Shown: positions 43,833 through 51,134, counted from the stretch's first letter. The stretch is 64,000 bases of DNA from an uncultured Draconibacterium sp. (GCF_963676815.1 NZ_OY781365.1:3506501-3570500); one strand, 5' to 3'. The notes: generated from the sequence alone by a model not told the origin. Translations and numbers: made by a program.

Positions 43833-44078
43833 ATGTATTCCTGTTATATTTTTTACTCCCAGAAACTTGACAAATTTTATGTCGGTTCTACAGGGGACTT
43901 TGAAGGTCGTTTGCAACGACACAATTCTTCAAATAGAGGATTTACGTCAACCGGTAAACCGTGGGAATTAAAATATTATGAAGCCTTTGAGGAAAAATGT
44001 GATGCAATAAAACTAGAAGCGCAACTAAAAAGATGGAAAAGTAGAGGTGTAATTCTGAAACTGATAAAAGATTCATAG
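43833..44078 (+). CDS. Small GIY-YIG endonuclease, copy C
   Basis: An 81-residue copy that differs from copy A at two amino acids: Leu to Phe before the EGRLQRH segment and Arg to Leu in the KREAQ segment (giving KLEAQ), plus one silent change. The Arg lost lies next to the presumed catalytic Glu, so activity may be reduced. The stop codon again is the TAG of the next tRNA-like sequence. Only one start is available, which sets the start used for all copies. Confidence 0.82.
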   Translation: MYSCYIFYSQKLDKFYVGSTGDFEGRLQRHNSSNRGFTSTGKPWELKYYEAFEEKCDAIKLEAQLKRWKSRGVILKLIKDS

Positions 44079-44144
44079 CTCAGTTGGTTTAGAGCATCCC
44101 GATTTACATCGGGAGGGTCACTGGTTCGAATCCAGTACTCCCCA
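44076..44144 (+). pseudogene. 5'-truncated tRNA-Val-like sequence 3
   Basis: The last tRNA-like segment, with the same D-loop change as sequence 2 and the same altered anticodon arm. It is followed by the closing hairpin but by no further GIY-YIG gene, as expected for the end of a tandem array. Confidence 0.87.
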
Positions 44145-44153
44145 CGAAAAAAA

Positions 44154-44177
44154 GGTCGACATTAGTCGGCCTTTTTT
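44154..44177. terminator. Array hairpin 4, bidirectional
   Basis: Stem GGTCGAC / GTCGGCC with loop ATTA, T run on the plus strand and a matching A run upstream, so it may also end the convergent glutathione peroxidase transcript 29 bp away. Confidence 0.75.
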
Positions 44178-44205
44178 CGTTTTATAATTATATGTATTTC
44201 TGCAA

Positions 44206-44742
44206 TTAATTCGTTACCCAGCTTATAATTTTAGCATCATCAGGTTTTACCTTAGGCTCAATTACATCAACTAAATTTCCGTTTTCATCAATCAGATATT
44301 TTTGAAAGTTCCAGCTAACTTCCGAGTCTTGTTTTCCGTTTTTAATTTTTTGAGTAAGCCACTGGTATACCGGGTGCATGTCATCCCCTTTTACTGATAT
44401 CTTCGACATCATCGGGAAAGTAACTCCATAATTCATTTCACAAAATTCAACGATTTCGGCATTGCTCTTGGGTTCCTGGTTGGCAAAATTATTTGCCGGA
44501 AATCCAATAATAACAAAATCATCTCCTCCGTATTGCTCAAACACACTTTGTAATTGTTCAAACTGCGGAGTTAATCCACACTTCGATGCGGTGTTTACAA
44601 CCAATACTTTTTTCCCTTTTAAGGAGGAAAGGTCGAAATCGTTTCCTTCAATGTCTTTCACTGTAAAATCGTGCAGCGAACTTTGCCCAAACACAGTAAT
44701 TATCATCACGAGCAGTACATTTATAAGAATAAGTTTTCTCAT
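44206..44742 (-). CDS. Glutathione peroxidase family protein
   Basis: A 178-residue exported protein (signal peptide residues 1-19, ending VFGQ). The active-site segment NTASKCGLTPQFEQL contains Cys rather than selenocysteine, FPANNFANQEP near residue 98 holds a conserved Gln-Asn region, and SWNFQKYLID near 145 supplies the Trp-Asn of the catalytic tetrad. Cys-type members usually reduce hydroperoxides with thioredoxin. An inverted repeat (AAGGTTG / CAACCTT, 44785-44801) lies 43 bp upstream of the start and may be an operator or hairpin. Confidence 0.92.
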   Translation of the reverse strand: MRKLILINVLLVMIITVFGQSSLHDFTVKDIEGNDFDLSSLKGKKVLVVNTASKCGLTPQFEQLQSVFEQYGGDDFVIIGFPANNFANQEPKSNAEIVEFCEMNYGVTFPMMSKISVKGDDMHPVYQWLTQKIKNGKQDSEVSWNFQKYLIDENGNLVDVIEPKVKPDDAKIISWVTN

Positions 44743-44861
44743 GTTTCAATTTTTTCTTTCCTGTAGAACAAATTGAAGAATCAAAAGGTTGTACCAACCT
44801 TATAAATAGAGGTGTGATTTAAAGATGACAATGCTTTCTTTTCTTTGGTGGAGTGGACGTT

Positions 44862-45476
44862 TTACTTGTTTTTGCTTTTTTCAATTTCCTCGCGTGTTTT
44901 GCGTGTAGAAAAATAATCGTCAGAAGAGTCTTTCTTTTTCAGTTTTGTAAATAGCTTCCCAATATTTTCGGATGGCGAAAAACGGGCAATGCTAACAGAT
45001 GCAGCTTCAGTGCGCATTAAATCATTGTTTTCGGTCATGATTGAAGCTACAGGGTCAATTTCTTCTTCTGCCATACGAAATTTAATGGGGGGGCTGTATT
45101 CCTTTACAAAAGCGAGATTTTTTTCGGCTTTTTGTATTTCTGAAACCTGTTCGGGCGAAACAACCACTTCGGGAATATCTACATTCTCGGAAATAAGCTC
45201 AACCTTTGGATTGATAAGCAGCGAGTGAACCGGAACAATTTTTCGGAAATAGGAAATGTGCGACATGACAAGTGAGTCGCCTGGCGAAACCCAAACTGAA
45301 AACACCCCATTTTGATGACTGATATCTTTTTCGTGGTTATCGAGATTTACAATGTAAACATCGCTAATCGGATTATCGTTTTGATCGACGATTTGCCCCT
45401 GGATCAGAAAACGTTTAATTTGTCCAAACGAGGTAAGGAAAAGTATCGAGAATAAAATTGTGAATAGTGTTTTCAT
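44862..45476 (-). CDS. Exported protein with carboxypeptidase-regulatory-like domain
   Basis: A 204-residue protein with signal peptide (residues 1-18, ending SFGQ). The region IQGQIVDQNDNPISDVYIVN and NGVFSVWVSPGDSLVMSHISY near residues 27-75 is a CarboxypepD_reg-like beta-sandwich, as found at the N-terminus of TonB receptors. The rest is charged and ends in a Lys-rich tail. Such stand-alone proteins are frequent in Bacteroidota and their role is not known. An inverted repeat (TTAGAAT / ATTCTAA) at 45499-45516 lies upstream of the start. Confidence 0.75.
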   Translation of the reverse strand: MKTLFTILFSILFLTSFGQIKRFLIQGQIVDQNDNPISDVYIVNLDNHEKDISHQNGVFSVWVSPGDSLVMSHISYFRKIVPVHSLLINPKVELISENVDIPEVVVSPEQVSEIQKAEKNLAFVKEYSPPIKFRMAEEEIDPVASIMTENNDLMRTEAASVSIARFSPSENIGKLFTKLKKKDSSDDYFSTRKTREEIEKSKNK

Positions 45477-45599
45477 GAGCGGTCTTGTTTTTAAATTATT
45501 AGAATCATTATTCTAACCCTGAAAAACACAGAGCCTTATTAGTAGTACGAAATTTAATCCGCTTTGTTCATGTTGTTCCAATTCTATTTCCGGCGATTT

Positions 45600-46814
45600 T
45601 TAAACGTATTCAATCTTTACCTTCTTAAAGAATTTGTGTATCAATAATTTAACAATGCGTTTTACTACAAATTTGCGCAACTCAAGTTCAAGCGGTTGTT
45701 CCGGATCCTGGTGTGCCCAGTTAATTCTGGTTCCAACAATAATATCGATGCAGTCGTGCTGCAGCAATAGTTTTACAATATCTTCGGGCGTGCTGTCGGC
45801 AAGGCGGGTATCGCTGTCGTAATTTTCTAATATCTCTTCCACTTTTCCCAAGGTCAGGATTCCTTCGGTAACCATTTCAAAACCCTGCATTTTTGCTGTT
45901 GGCGGTAGTTTCTCCAGGTTTTTATTGCCATGCTGAATTTCGACCGTAAGGTCAAGCTCGCGGGCTATAATTTCAGCGGTTGTTCCTCCGCATATAATCT
46001 TTTTACCAGCAAAATCCTGAATGCGGCCAACAAAATCAAAATCTTTTATTTTATAAAATGGCGGACCGGTAATCAGCATAAATTTACGTGGCTCGCGAAA
46101 ATACATTACACCGCAACTGGTGTCGTCTTTAACCGAAAACTGGTCGTTCATAACCGCTTGATTAACAATTTTGCGTGCCAGTTTTGTTGCCGAAATGTCA
46201 GGCATTCGTTTGATTTGGTTCAGCGCAAAGTCTTCAATGTTTTCCATTCCCCAGCCAAGCGGGTAACGTTGGTTGCCAAGGCCCGATTGCTCAACACCGT
46301 CCGACATAAAAATTATGCGGTCTTCTTTGCGTGCAGTAAACTCTTTACAGTGCAGTACCTTGCCCAGGTTTTCTTCGCCTCTGATTGTCAGGTTGTATTC
46401 TTTGCCCTGCATGGCAACTCCGTTTCTTATCACCAAAATTCCCGGATTATCGTAATTCACAATTCTCACATGGCCTTCATCATCCAACTCAATAATCGTA
46501 AATGTGGCATAACTTTCTTTACCGTCGCTGCTTTTCGGGAGGGTTTCCATAATTATGCGAGCGGCCACTTCGGGCTTGGTGTGCAGCAACGAATATTTTA
46601 AAGCCATTGTTGAAGTCAGTGTCGCCAAAACACTGGCTTTAATTCCATGTCCGATTCCGTCGCTCAATACCAGAATCGTGCGTCCTTCCTCGCGAATAAT
46701 GCTCGATTGGAAAACGTCGCCACAGGCAATTTCGCCTTTTGGTCGCTTCTGTTGAAACTCAATTTCAACATGGAAATCAGGATTTGTCGTCGTCACCATA
46801 GCGATAGGTTTCAA
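45600..46814 (-). CDS. SpoIIE-type (PP2C-like) phosphatase of the hydrogenase locus
   Basis: A 404-residue protein. The N-terminal half is a SpoIIE-type Ser phosphatase: GDVFQSSIIREEGRTILVLSDGIGHGIKAS near residues 32-61 carries the metal-binding Asp-Gly, then LASTLTSTMALKYS-like helix, and FMSDGVEQSG near residue 170 a second Asp-Gly. The C-terminal about 160 residues (from RKFMLITGPPFY) form a separate domain that I do not recognise. It overlaps the 3' end of the PAS gene by 38 bp and is transcribed with it, divergent from a DRTGG/anti-sigma-like ATPase/H-cluster operon. Such phosphatases commonly act on anti-sigma-antagonist partner-switch modules, which the divergent ATPase genes could represent. 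Confidence 0.85.
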   Translation of the reverse strand: MKPIAMVTTTNPDFHVEIEFQQKRPKGEIACGDVFQSSIIREEGRTILVLSDGIGHGIKASVLATLTSTMALKYSLLHTKPEVAARIIMETLPKSSDGKESYATFTIIELDDEGHVRIVNYDNPGILVIRNGVAMQGKEYNLTIRGEENLGKVLHCKEFTARKEDRIIFMSDGVEQSGLGNQRYPLGWGMENIEDFALNQIKRMPDISATKLARKIVNQAVMNDQFSVKDDTSCGVMYFREPRKFMLITGPPFYKIKDFDFVGRIQDFAGKKIICGGTTAEIIARELDLTVEIQHGNKNLEKLPPTAKMQGFEMVTEGILTLGKVEEILENYDSDTRLADSTPEDIVKLLLQHDCIDIIVGTRINWAHQDPEQPLELELRKFVVKRIVKLLIHKFFKKVKIEYV

Positions 46815-47724
46815 TAATCGAGTTTAATAATTCTTCTGTTTCGGCAGCATTTTCGCCCATCAAAAAGGCTATTTTTTGTACTGTCTCAATATTCTGTTTA
46901 TTGATTTTTCGTGCCCGGTTTATAATTTCATCTTGCACAAGCATTGGCGCCGACATATCGCGAAAAACAACGCCAACCACTTTGTTTTTATATAAGGTTC
47001 TCGCCGAAACATGCATCAATTTGTTGTTGAATTTTAAATCGCGTTCAGCAAGTTCGTCGCCCGAAGTTAGAACGCTCGAAATCATTTTATAAATAACATC
47101 GGGTACCAGTCCTTTTACATCGGCACCGGTGAGACCGGGAATGGTTTCATACAATTCTTCCGTTTCGTCGCCCATTAGTTTGGCAAAATATTCATTGGAG
47201 TCTACAATTTTAAAATTGCTGTCGACCATTACAATTCCCGACGATATTTTATGAATCATTTGCGACGAAACCTGCATCGTTTCCTGTGCTTTTTCCAAAC
47301 GCTTTTCTGTTTTTTTCAGTTCTGTTACATCGTTGATTGAGCCAACAATACCAACTATTTTATTTTCGTTATCGCGGATTACTGCCTTGTTCAAAATTAC
47401 GTGGTGCGATGTACCGTCGCCATGGCGTACTTGCGTATTGTAAACCTGTACATCCGGATTGGCAATCAATTCTTTGTCCTGAGCCAGGTATTTATCGGCC
47501 ATTTCTTTTACATGAACTTCGTGTAGCGGTTTGCCCAGAATTTGTTCTTTTGTTTTACCCGTAAATTTTTCGTGGGCGGCATTGCACATCTGGTAAACAC
47601 CTTCGGTGTTGCGGTAAAATATCGGAATTGGCAATGCATCAATAATTTTCTGGTGGATGGCAGGATCTTCAATATTGCCGGTCAGAAACGATTCTTTATC
47701 GTAAATCATAGTTCGGTTTTTCAA
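46777..47724 (-). CDS. Double-PAS sensor protein of the hydrogenase locus
   Basis: A 315-residue cytoplasmic protein with two PAS domains. The first (residues 22-140) contains ALPIPIFYRNTEGVYQMCN and ends in the PAC-type GIVGSINDVTELKKTEKRLE; the second (about 155-265) contains SSGIVMVDSNFKIVDSNEYF and VVGVVFRDMSAP. A C-terminal helix follows. No kinase or output domain is present, so it probably works through the phosphatase that overlaps it downstream. PAS domains here may sense redox state or bind a cofactor; no Cys ligands for a cluster are evident. It starts 220 bp from the divergent hydrogenase operon. Confidence 0.85.
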   Translation of the reverse strand: MKNRTMIYDKESFLTGNIEDPAIHQKIIDALPIPIFYRNTEGVYQMCNAAHEKFTGKTKEQILGKPLHEVHVKEMADKYLAQDKELIANPDVQVYNTQVRHGDGTSHHVILNKAVIRDNENKIVGIVGSINDVTELKKTEKRLEKAQETMQVSSQMIHKISSGIVMVDSNFKIVDSNEYFAKLMGDETEELYETIPGLTGADVKGLVPDVIYKMISSVLTSGDELAERDLKFNNKLMHVSARTLYKNKVVGVVFRDMSAPMLVQDEIINRARKINKQNIETVQKIAFLMGENAAETEELLNSIIETYRYGDDDKS

Positions 47725-47792
47725 TTTTGCAACTGAAAAGTACGCAATTTACAAGGCATATAAAACCGCAAACTGCTTATATTTTTAGGAAT

Positions 47793-47804
47793 TGTTTTAA
47801 AACA
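47793..47804. promoter_or_regulatory. Palindrome in the divergent hydrogenase intergenic region
   Basis: TGTTTTAAAACA is a perfect 12-bp palindrome located between the PAS gene and the divergent operon. A similar partial motif, GTTTTAAAC, lies at 47929-47937 around the predicted start of the plus-strand transcript. Both could be operators for one regulator, but the sequences are AT-rich and short. Confidence 0.3.
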
Positions 47805-47914
47805 CTTTTCCAAAAATCAATTCGGACGAAAGAGGAGCTGGATTTCCTTGTTTTTATTCATTATAAATTCGATTTAACTTGACTTGTAGCAGTAAAAATA
47901 AAAAGTGGTAAAAC

Positions 47915-47922
47915 TATCTTTG
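47915..47922 (+). promoter_or_regulatory. -7 box of the hydrogenase operon
   Basis: TATCTTTG, a full -7 match, ends 22 bp before the GTG start of the first gene. No TTTG box occurs at the usual spacing upstream, so activator dependence is possible. Confidence 0.5.
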
Positions 47923-47944
47923 TACCAAGTTTTAAACAAACCAA

Positions 47945-48289
47945 GTGAGATTATCTGAGATTATTGATTTGACCCATGCAAAAGTGGTTGCCGGAGACAC
48001 GGAAACAGACCACAATTTGCTGCGAGCTTTTAGTTCCGATCTGATGAGCGACGTATTAACCCTTGATACGGAGCATATACTTTTAATTACAGGACTGGCT
48101 AATTTACAGCTTGTTCGCACAGCCGAAATGGCCGACATTGAAGTGGTGTTGCTGGCACGAAACAAAAGTGCTACGCCCGAAATGATCGCTTTGGCCAACG
48201 AAACAGGCCTGGTTCTGTTAGAAACGCCTTATTCTATTTATCGTTCGAGCGGATTGCTGTTTAAAAACGGCCTGGATCCGGTTTATTAA
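47945..48289 (+). CDS. DRTGG-domain protein 1
   Basis: A 114-residue protein starting at a GTG (47945), the only start giving the full domain. The sequence LSEIIDLTHAKVVAGDTETD, SDLMSDVLTLDTEHILLIT and MADIEVVLLARNKSATPEMI is the pattern of DRTGG domains, a roughly 110-residue fold also found next to CBS domains and in phosphotransacetylases. In hydrogenase loci of anaerobes similar single-domain proteins accompany H-cluster genes; their role is not known. Its stop TAA overlaps the next ATG by one base (TAATG). A paralogue is encoded at 50057. Confidence 0.75.
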   Translation: MRLSEIIDLTHAKVVAGDTETDHNLLRAFSSDLMSDVLTLDTEHILLITGLANLQLVRTAEMADIEVVLLARNKSATPEMIALANETGLVLLETPYSIYRSSGLLFKNGLDPVY

Positions 48290-48699
48290 TGAAGTTGGAA
48301 TTCGACATAGCGAGTGGCGATTTTAGCAAGGCCGGAAGAGCTTCGAGCCGAATTAAAAAGATGCTGAAACAATTGCAGGTTGATCCGAAAGTGATCAAAC
48401 GAATTGTGGTGGCCATTTACGAAGCCGAGGTAAATGTTGTTGCTCACTCTGTTGGAGGAAAAATGCTGGCAGAAATCGACGGAACAGGAATTACCGTGAT
48501 CGTGCGGGATAACGGACCGGGTATTGAAGACATTGAGAAAGCGATGCAGGAAGGCTACTCAACCGCCACAAAAGCCGTTCGGAATATGGGATTTGGTGCC
48601 GGAATGGGCCTGCCAAATATTAACCGGAACACCGATGAATTTACGATTGAAAGCGAGTTGGGAGAGGGAACAGTATTAACTTTCAGAAATAACTTTTAG
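48289..48699 (+). CDS. Anti-sigma-type GHKL ATPase 1
   Basis: A 136-residue HATPase of the RsbW/SpoIIAB type. The N box is IVVAIYEAEVNVVAHS near residue 41, followed by VIVRDNGPGI near 67 and the G2-like GFGAGMGLPNINRN near 101. These are the ATP-binding elements of GHKL anti-sigma kinases. Together with the divergent SpoIIE-type phosphatase it could form a partner-switching pair, but no anti-sigma antagonist (STAS) gene is visible. Translation is coupled to the DRTGG gene by TAATG. Confidence 0.85.
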   Translation: MKLEFDIASGDFSKAGRASSRIKKMLKQLQVDPKVIKRIVVAIYEAEVNVVAHSVGGKMLAEIDGTGITVIVRDNGPGIEDIEKAMQEGYSTATKAVRNMGFGAGMGLPNINRNTDEFTIESELGEGTVLTFRNNF

Positions 48700-48702
48700 A
48701 AG

Positions 48703-50070
48703 ATGAAGGTTGTAGAAAAATATCATGCCATAACAGTTGATACAGATAAATGTATGGGCTGCACACACTGCATGAAATCGTGCCCAACCGAGGCAATTCG
48801 GATTCGTGGAGGTGTTGCAAATATAAATCCTGATAGGTGTGTGGATTGCGGAAACTGTCTGAGAGCTTGTCCGGTTGATGCATTTTATGTAGAGCACGAT
48901 AGTTTAGAGCAACTGAATAAATACAAATACCGGGTGGTGCTTTTTCCGTCGGTAATGATCGGGCAGTTTCCCGAAATTTATACCGAAGGAAAAATATATG
49001 AAGCGCTTCTGAAACTGGGTTTTACTCATATTTTTGAGGTGGAACAACCCATCGGGATGTTGATTGATGAGATAAAACAGGAAGTTGAGAAATCAACGCA
49101 CAAACCAATGATCTCGTCGTTTTGTCCGGCCATTGTACGCTTGATTCAATCGCGTTACCCGTCGCTGGTAGATAATATTGTGCCGGTAAAAGCGCCGCAC
49201 GATTTGGCCGCTTGCCATGCCGTAGAGATTTTGGCTAAACAAGGTGTTAAACGCGAAGAGATAGGCACTTTTTATGTATCGCCGTGTTCGGCAAAAATGG
49301 CTGCCGTAAAACGTCCTTTGGGCGAGGAAGTATCGGCAGTTGATGGCCTGATTAAAATGAGTGATTTGTACAATCACATCATGCGGGTTATCGAAAAAGA
49401 GGAAAAAACCGATACAGCTCCCTTGCGCAAAAACCTTACACTCGATGGAATTCTGTGGAGTCTTCCGCGTGGTGAAGCCCGGCACTTTAAACGAAACTCG
49501 ATGGCAGTTGACGGCATTCACAATGTGGTTAAGATCCTTGAACGTATGGAAAATGATGAGGTTCCGGTACTCGATTTTCTGGAATTAAAATCGTGTCACC
49601 AGGGATGTGCCGGAGGAATTTTGCTTACGGGCAACCGCTTTCTTACGGTAGAGCGACTGCAAAAACGGTCGAAACGTTATCCGAATGCATCATCAATCGA
49701 TATTTCGGCAGTGAGTTGCCTGGGCATAAAAGATAAAATGAAAGCTGATCCGATTGAACCCCGCTATGTTTTTGCCCTGGATACTGACCGGTTGAAAGCA
49801 TTGGAAAAAATGCAAAAAGTAGATCGCATTTTATGCCAGCTTCCGGGAATTGACTGTGGTAGTTGCGGGGCGCCAAACTGCCATGCGCTGGCCGAAGATA
49901 TGGTGCAGGGGAAAGCAAAAATGACAGATTGTATTTTCTTACAAAATAGGTACTTAAACGAGAAAAAAATAAGCATCGAAAAAGCGACAAAGAACCTGGA
50001 AAAAGCCTGGGGGAAAAATCGTTTTGACGCTGACTGTAACAGAAGAGGAGGTAGAAATGAAGGTTTCTGA
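48703..50070 (+). CDS. Degenerate [FeFe]-hydrogenase-like H-cluster protein (sensor type)
   Basis: A 455-residue iron-sulfur protein. The N-terminus has two ferredoxin [4Fe-4S] motifs (CMGCTHCMKSCPTEA and CVDCGNCLRACPVDA, residues 18-60). The central hydrogenase large-subunit-like domain keeps the four candidate H-cluster cysteines: SSFCPAIVR near residue 138 (motif TSCCP, first Cys replaced by Phe), SPCSAKM near 188 (motif PCxxK) and KSCHQGCAGG near 295 (motif CxxGC, Met before it replaced by Lys). The missing first Cys is the proton-transfer Cys of catalytic enzymes. A C-terminal Fe-S motif is DCGSCGAPNCHALAEDM near 385. It resembles the sensory HydS/HfsB-type proteins of other anaerobes; direct H2 production is doubtful. 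Confidence 0.85.
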   Translation: MKVVEKYHAITVDTDKCMGCTHCMKSCPTEAIRIRGGVANINPDRCVDCGNCLRACPVDAFYVEHDSLEQLNKYKYRVVLFPSVMIGQFPEIYTEGKIYEALLKLGFTHIFEVEQPIGMLIDEIKQEVEKSTHKPMISSFCPAIVRLIQSRYPSLVDNIVPVKAPHDLAACHAVEILAKQGVKREEIGTFYVSPCSAKMAAVKRPLGEEVSAVDGLIKMSDLYNHIMRVIEKEEKTDTAPLRKNLTLDGILWSLPRGEARHFKRNSMAVDGIHNVVKILERMENDEVPVLDFLELKSCHQGCAGGILLTGNRFLTVERLQKRSKRYPNASSIDISAVSCLGIKDKMKADPIEPRYVFALDTDRLKALEKMQKVDRILCQLPGIDCGSCGAPNCHALAEDMVQGKAKMTDCIFLQNRYLNEKKISIEKATKNLEKAWGKNRFDADCNRRGGRNEGF

Positions 50071-50389
50071 ACTGGTTGAAAAATTTGGACTAAAAGTTTT
50101 TTCCGGCGAATCCGGGTTCGAGAATGAAATTTCCGGCGGGTATGTTTCCGATCTGCTGAGCGATGTAATGGGAAACGCGCAGGAAGGGCAGGTTTGGATT
50201 ACGCTGCAGACGCATCAAAATGTTATGGCAATTGCTTCGTTAAAAGAACTGGCAGCCGTAATTCTGGTAAAGGGTTTTGAGCCCGAAGAAGATACACTCG
50301 AGCGCAGTAACGAAGAAGGAATTCCTGTGCTGGGAACCGATAAAGCCACCTTTGAAATGGCAGGGAATTTATACATCACATTAACGTAA
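50057..50389 (+). CDS. DRTGG-domain protein 2
   Basis: A 110-residue protein. The ATG at 50057 is preferred over an upstream start at 50024 because it is preceded by an AGAGGAGGT ribosome-binding site, and because the domain starts here (MKVSELVEKFGLKVFSGES). It overlaps the end of the H-cluster gene by 14 bp. The pattern (LSDVMGNAQEGQVWITL, LAAVILVKGFEP, GIPVLGTDKATFEMAG) is parallel to DRTGG protein 1, indicating an internal duplication in this locus. Function unknown. Confidence 0.75.
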   Translation: MKVSELVEKFGLKVFSGESGFENEISGGYVSDLLSDVMGNAQEGQVWITLQTHQNVMAIASLKELAAVILVKGFEPEEDTLERSNEEGIPVLGTDKATFEMAGNLYITLT

Positions 50390-50393
50390 ACGC

Positions 50394-51134
50394 ATGCAAA
50401 AATTCAGGGCCGACCTACATATTCATACCGTACTTTCGCCCTGTGCCGACCTGGAAATGGCTCCGCGTAAAATAGTGGAGCAAGCCCTGGAGGCAGGATT
50501 GCATATTATTGGAATCACGGATCATAATTCGACTTTAAACGCCAAAGTTATTCGAGATTTGGCGCGCGAAAAAGGAATACTGGCACTTACCGGCGTAGAA
50601 ATTACTACCAAAGAAGAAGTGCATTGCCTGGCATTTTTCGAGGACGACGAGAAGCTGGATAAGTTTCAGCAATATATAGAGCAGAACATTACCCGCATTC
50701 CAAACCCCGATGGACACTTTGGTTATCAGCCGGTTGTTGATAAAGATGAAAAGGTGCTGGAGATGGTTCCGTATTACCTCACATCTGCATTGAAAAAAGG
50801 TATTTCGTCGGTTCAAAAGTACGTGTACGAGTTGGGCGGAATTTTTATTCCGGCGCATGTGAACCGGCCATTGAACGGGTTGTTCAGCCATTTGGGATTT
50901 GTACCAAAAGACCTTGAATTTGATGCCATGGGAATTACAGGGAAAACCAGCGAAAAGCATGCTCGAAAACATTATGACTTAGGTGATGAAATTTCGTTAA
51001 TTTATAATTCAGATGCTCATTTTTTAGAACAAATTGGTACTCGATATTCTGTTTTTCATCTTCATGAATTATCTTTTAGTGAAGTTAAAAGAGCACTGAA
51101 TCAGCAAGATAGAAGATTTGTTGAAATAGTATGA
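50394..51134 (+). CDS. PHP-domain metal-dependent phosphoesterase
   Basis: A 246-residue protein with the polymerase-histidinol-phosphatase fold: ADLHIHTVLSPCADLEMAP at the start, GITDHNSTLN near residue 40, ALTGVEITTKEEVHCLAFF near 62-80, IFIPAHVNRPLNG near 151 and YNSDAHFLEQIG near 205. These supply the His, Asp and Glu metal ligands. It probably hydrolyses a phosphoester; in this locus a role in maturation or signalling of the hydrogenase is only an inference. It begins 4 bp after the DRTGG gene and overlaps the next by 4 bp (ATGA). Confidence 0.88.
   Translation: MQKFRADLHIHTVLSPCADLEMAPRKIVEQALEAGLHIIGITDHNSTLNAKVIRDLAREKGILALTGVEITTKEEVHCLAFFEDDEKLDKFQQYIEQNITRIPNPDGHFGYQPVVDKDEKVLEMVPYYLTSALKKGISSVQKYVYELGGIFIPAHVNRPLNGLFSHLGFVPKDLEFDAMGITGKTSEKHARKHYDLGDEISLIYNSDAHFLEQIGTRYSVFHLHELSFSEVKRALNQQDRRFVEIV

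Larger units (their letters stand above)
43003..44177 (+). repeat. Tandem array of tRNA-fragment/GIY-YIG units (358-bp period)
   Basis: Three near-identical units run head to tail. Each contains a tRNA segment from base 8 to the 3' end, a T-tailed hairpin and a GIY-YIG ORF; a fourth tRNA segment plus hairpin closes the array. The GIY-YIG starts are at 43117, 43475 and 43833, exactly 358 bp apart. The first unit is 357 bp because its tRNA part belongs to the intact tRNA-Val, while later tRNA parts have one extra anticodon-loop base. Sequence identity between units is very high, so the duplications are recent. Homology stops at 44177. Confidence 0.93.

Noticed and set aside
43003..44177. CRISPR array
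   Set aside because: The repeats are 358 bp long and contain coding and tRNA sequence; there are no short direct repeats with unique spacers and no cas genes.
45930..46601. Plus-strand frame of 223 codons within the phosphatase gene
   Set aside because: Antisense to the SpoIIE-type gene, which has clear motifs; no independent start or domain.
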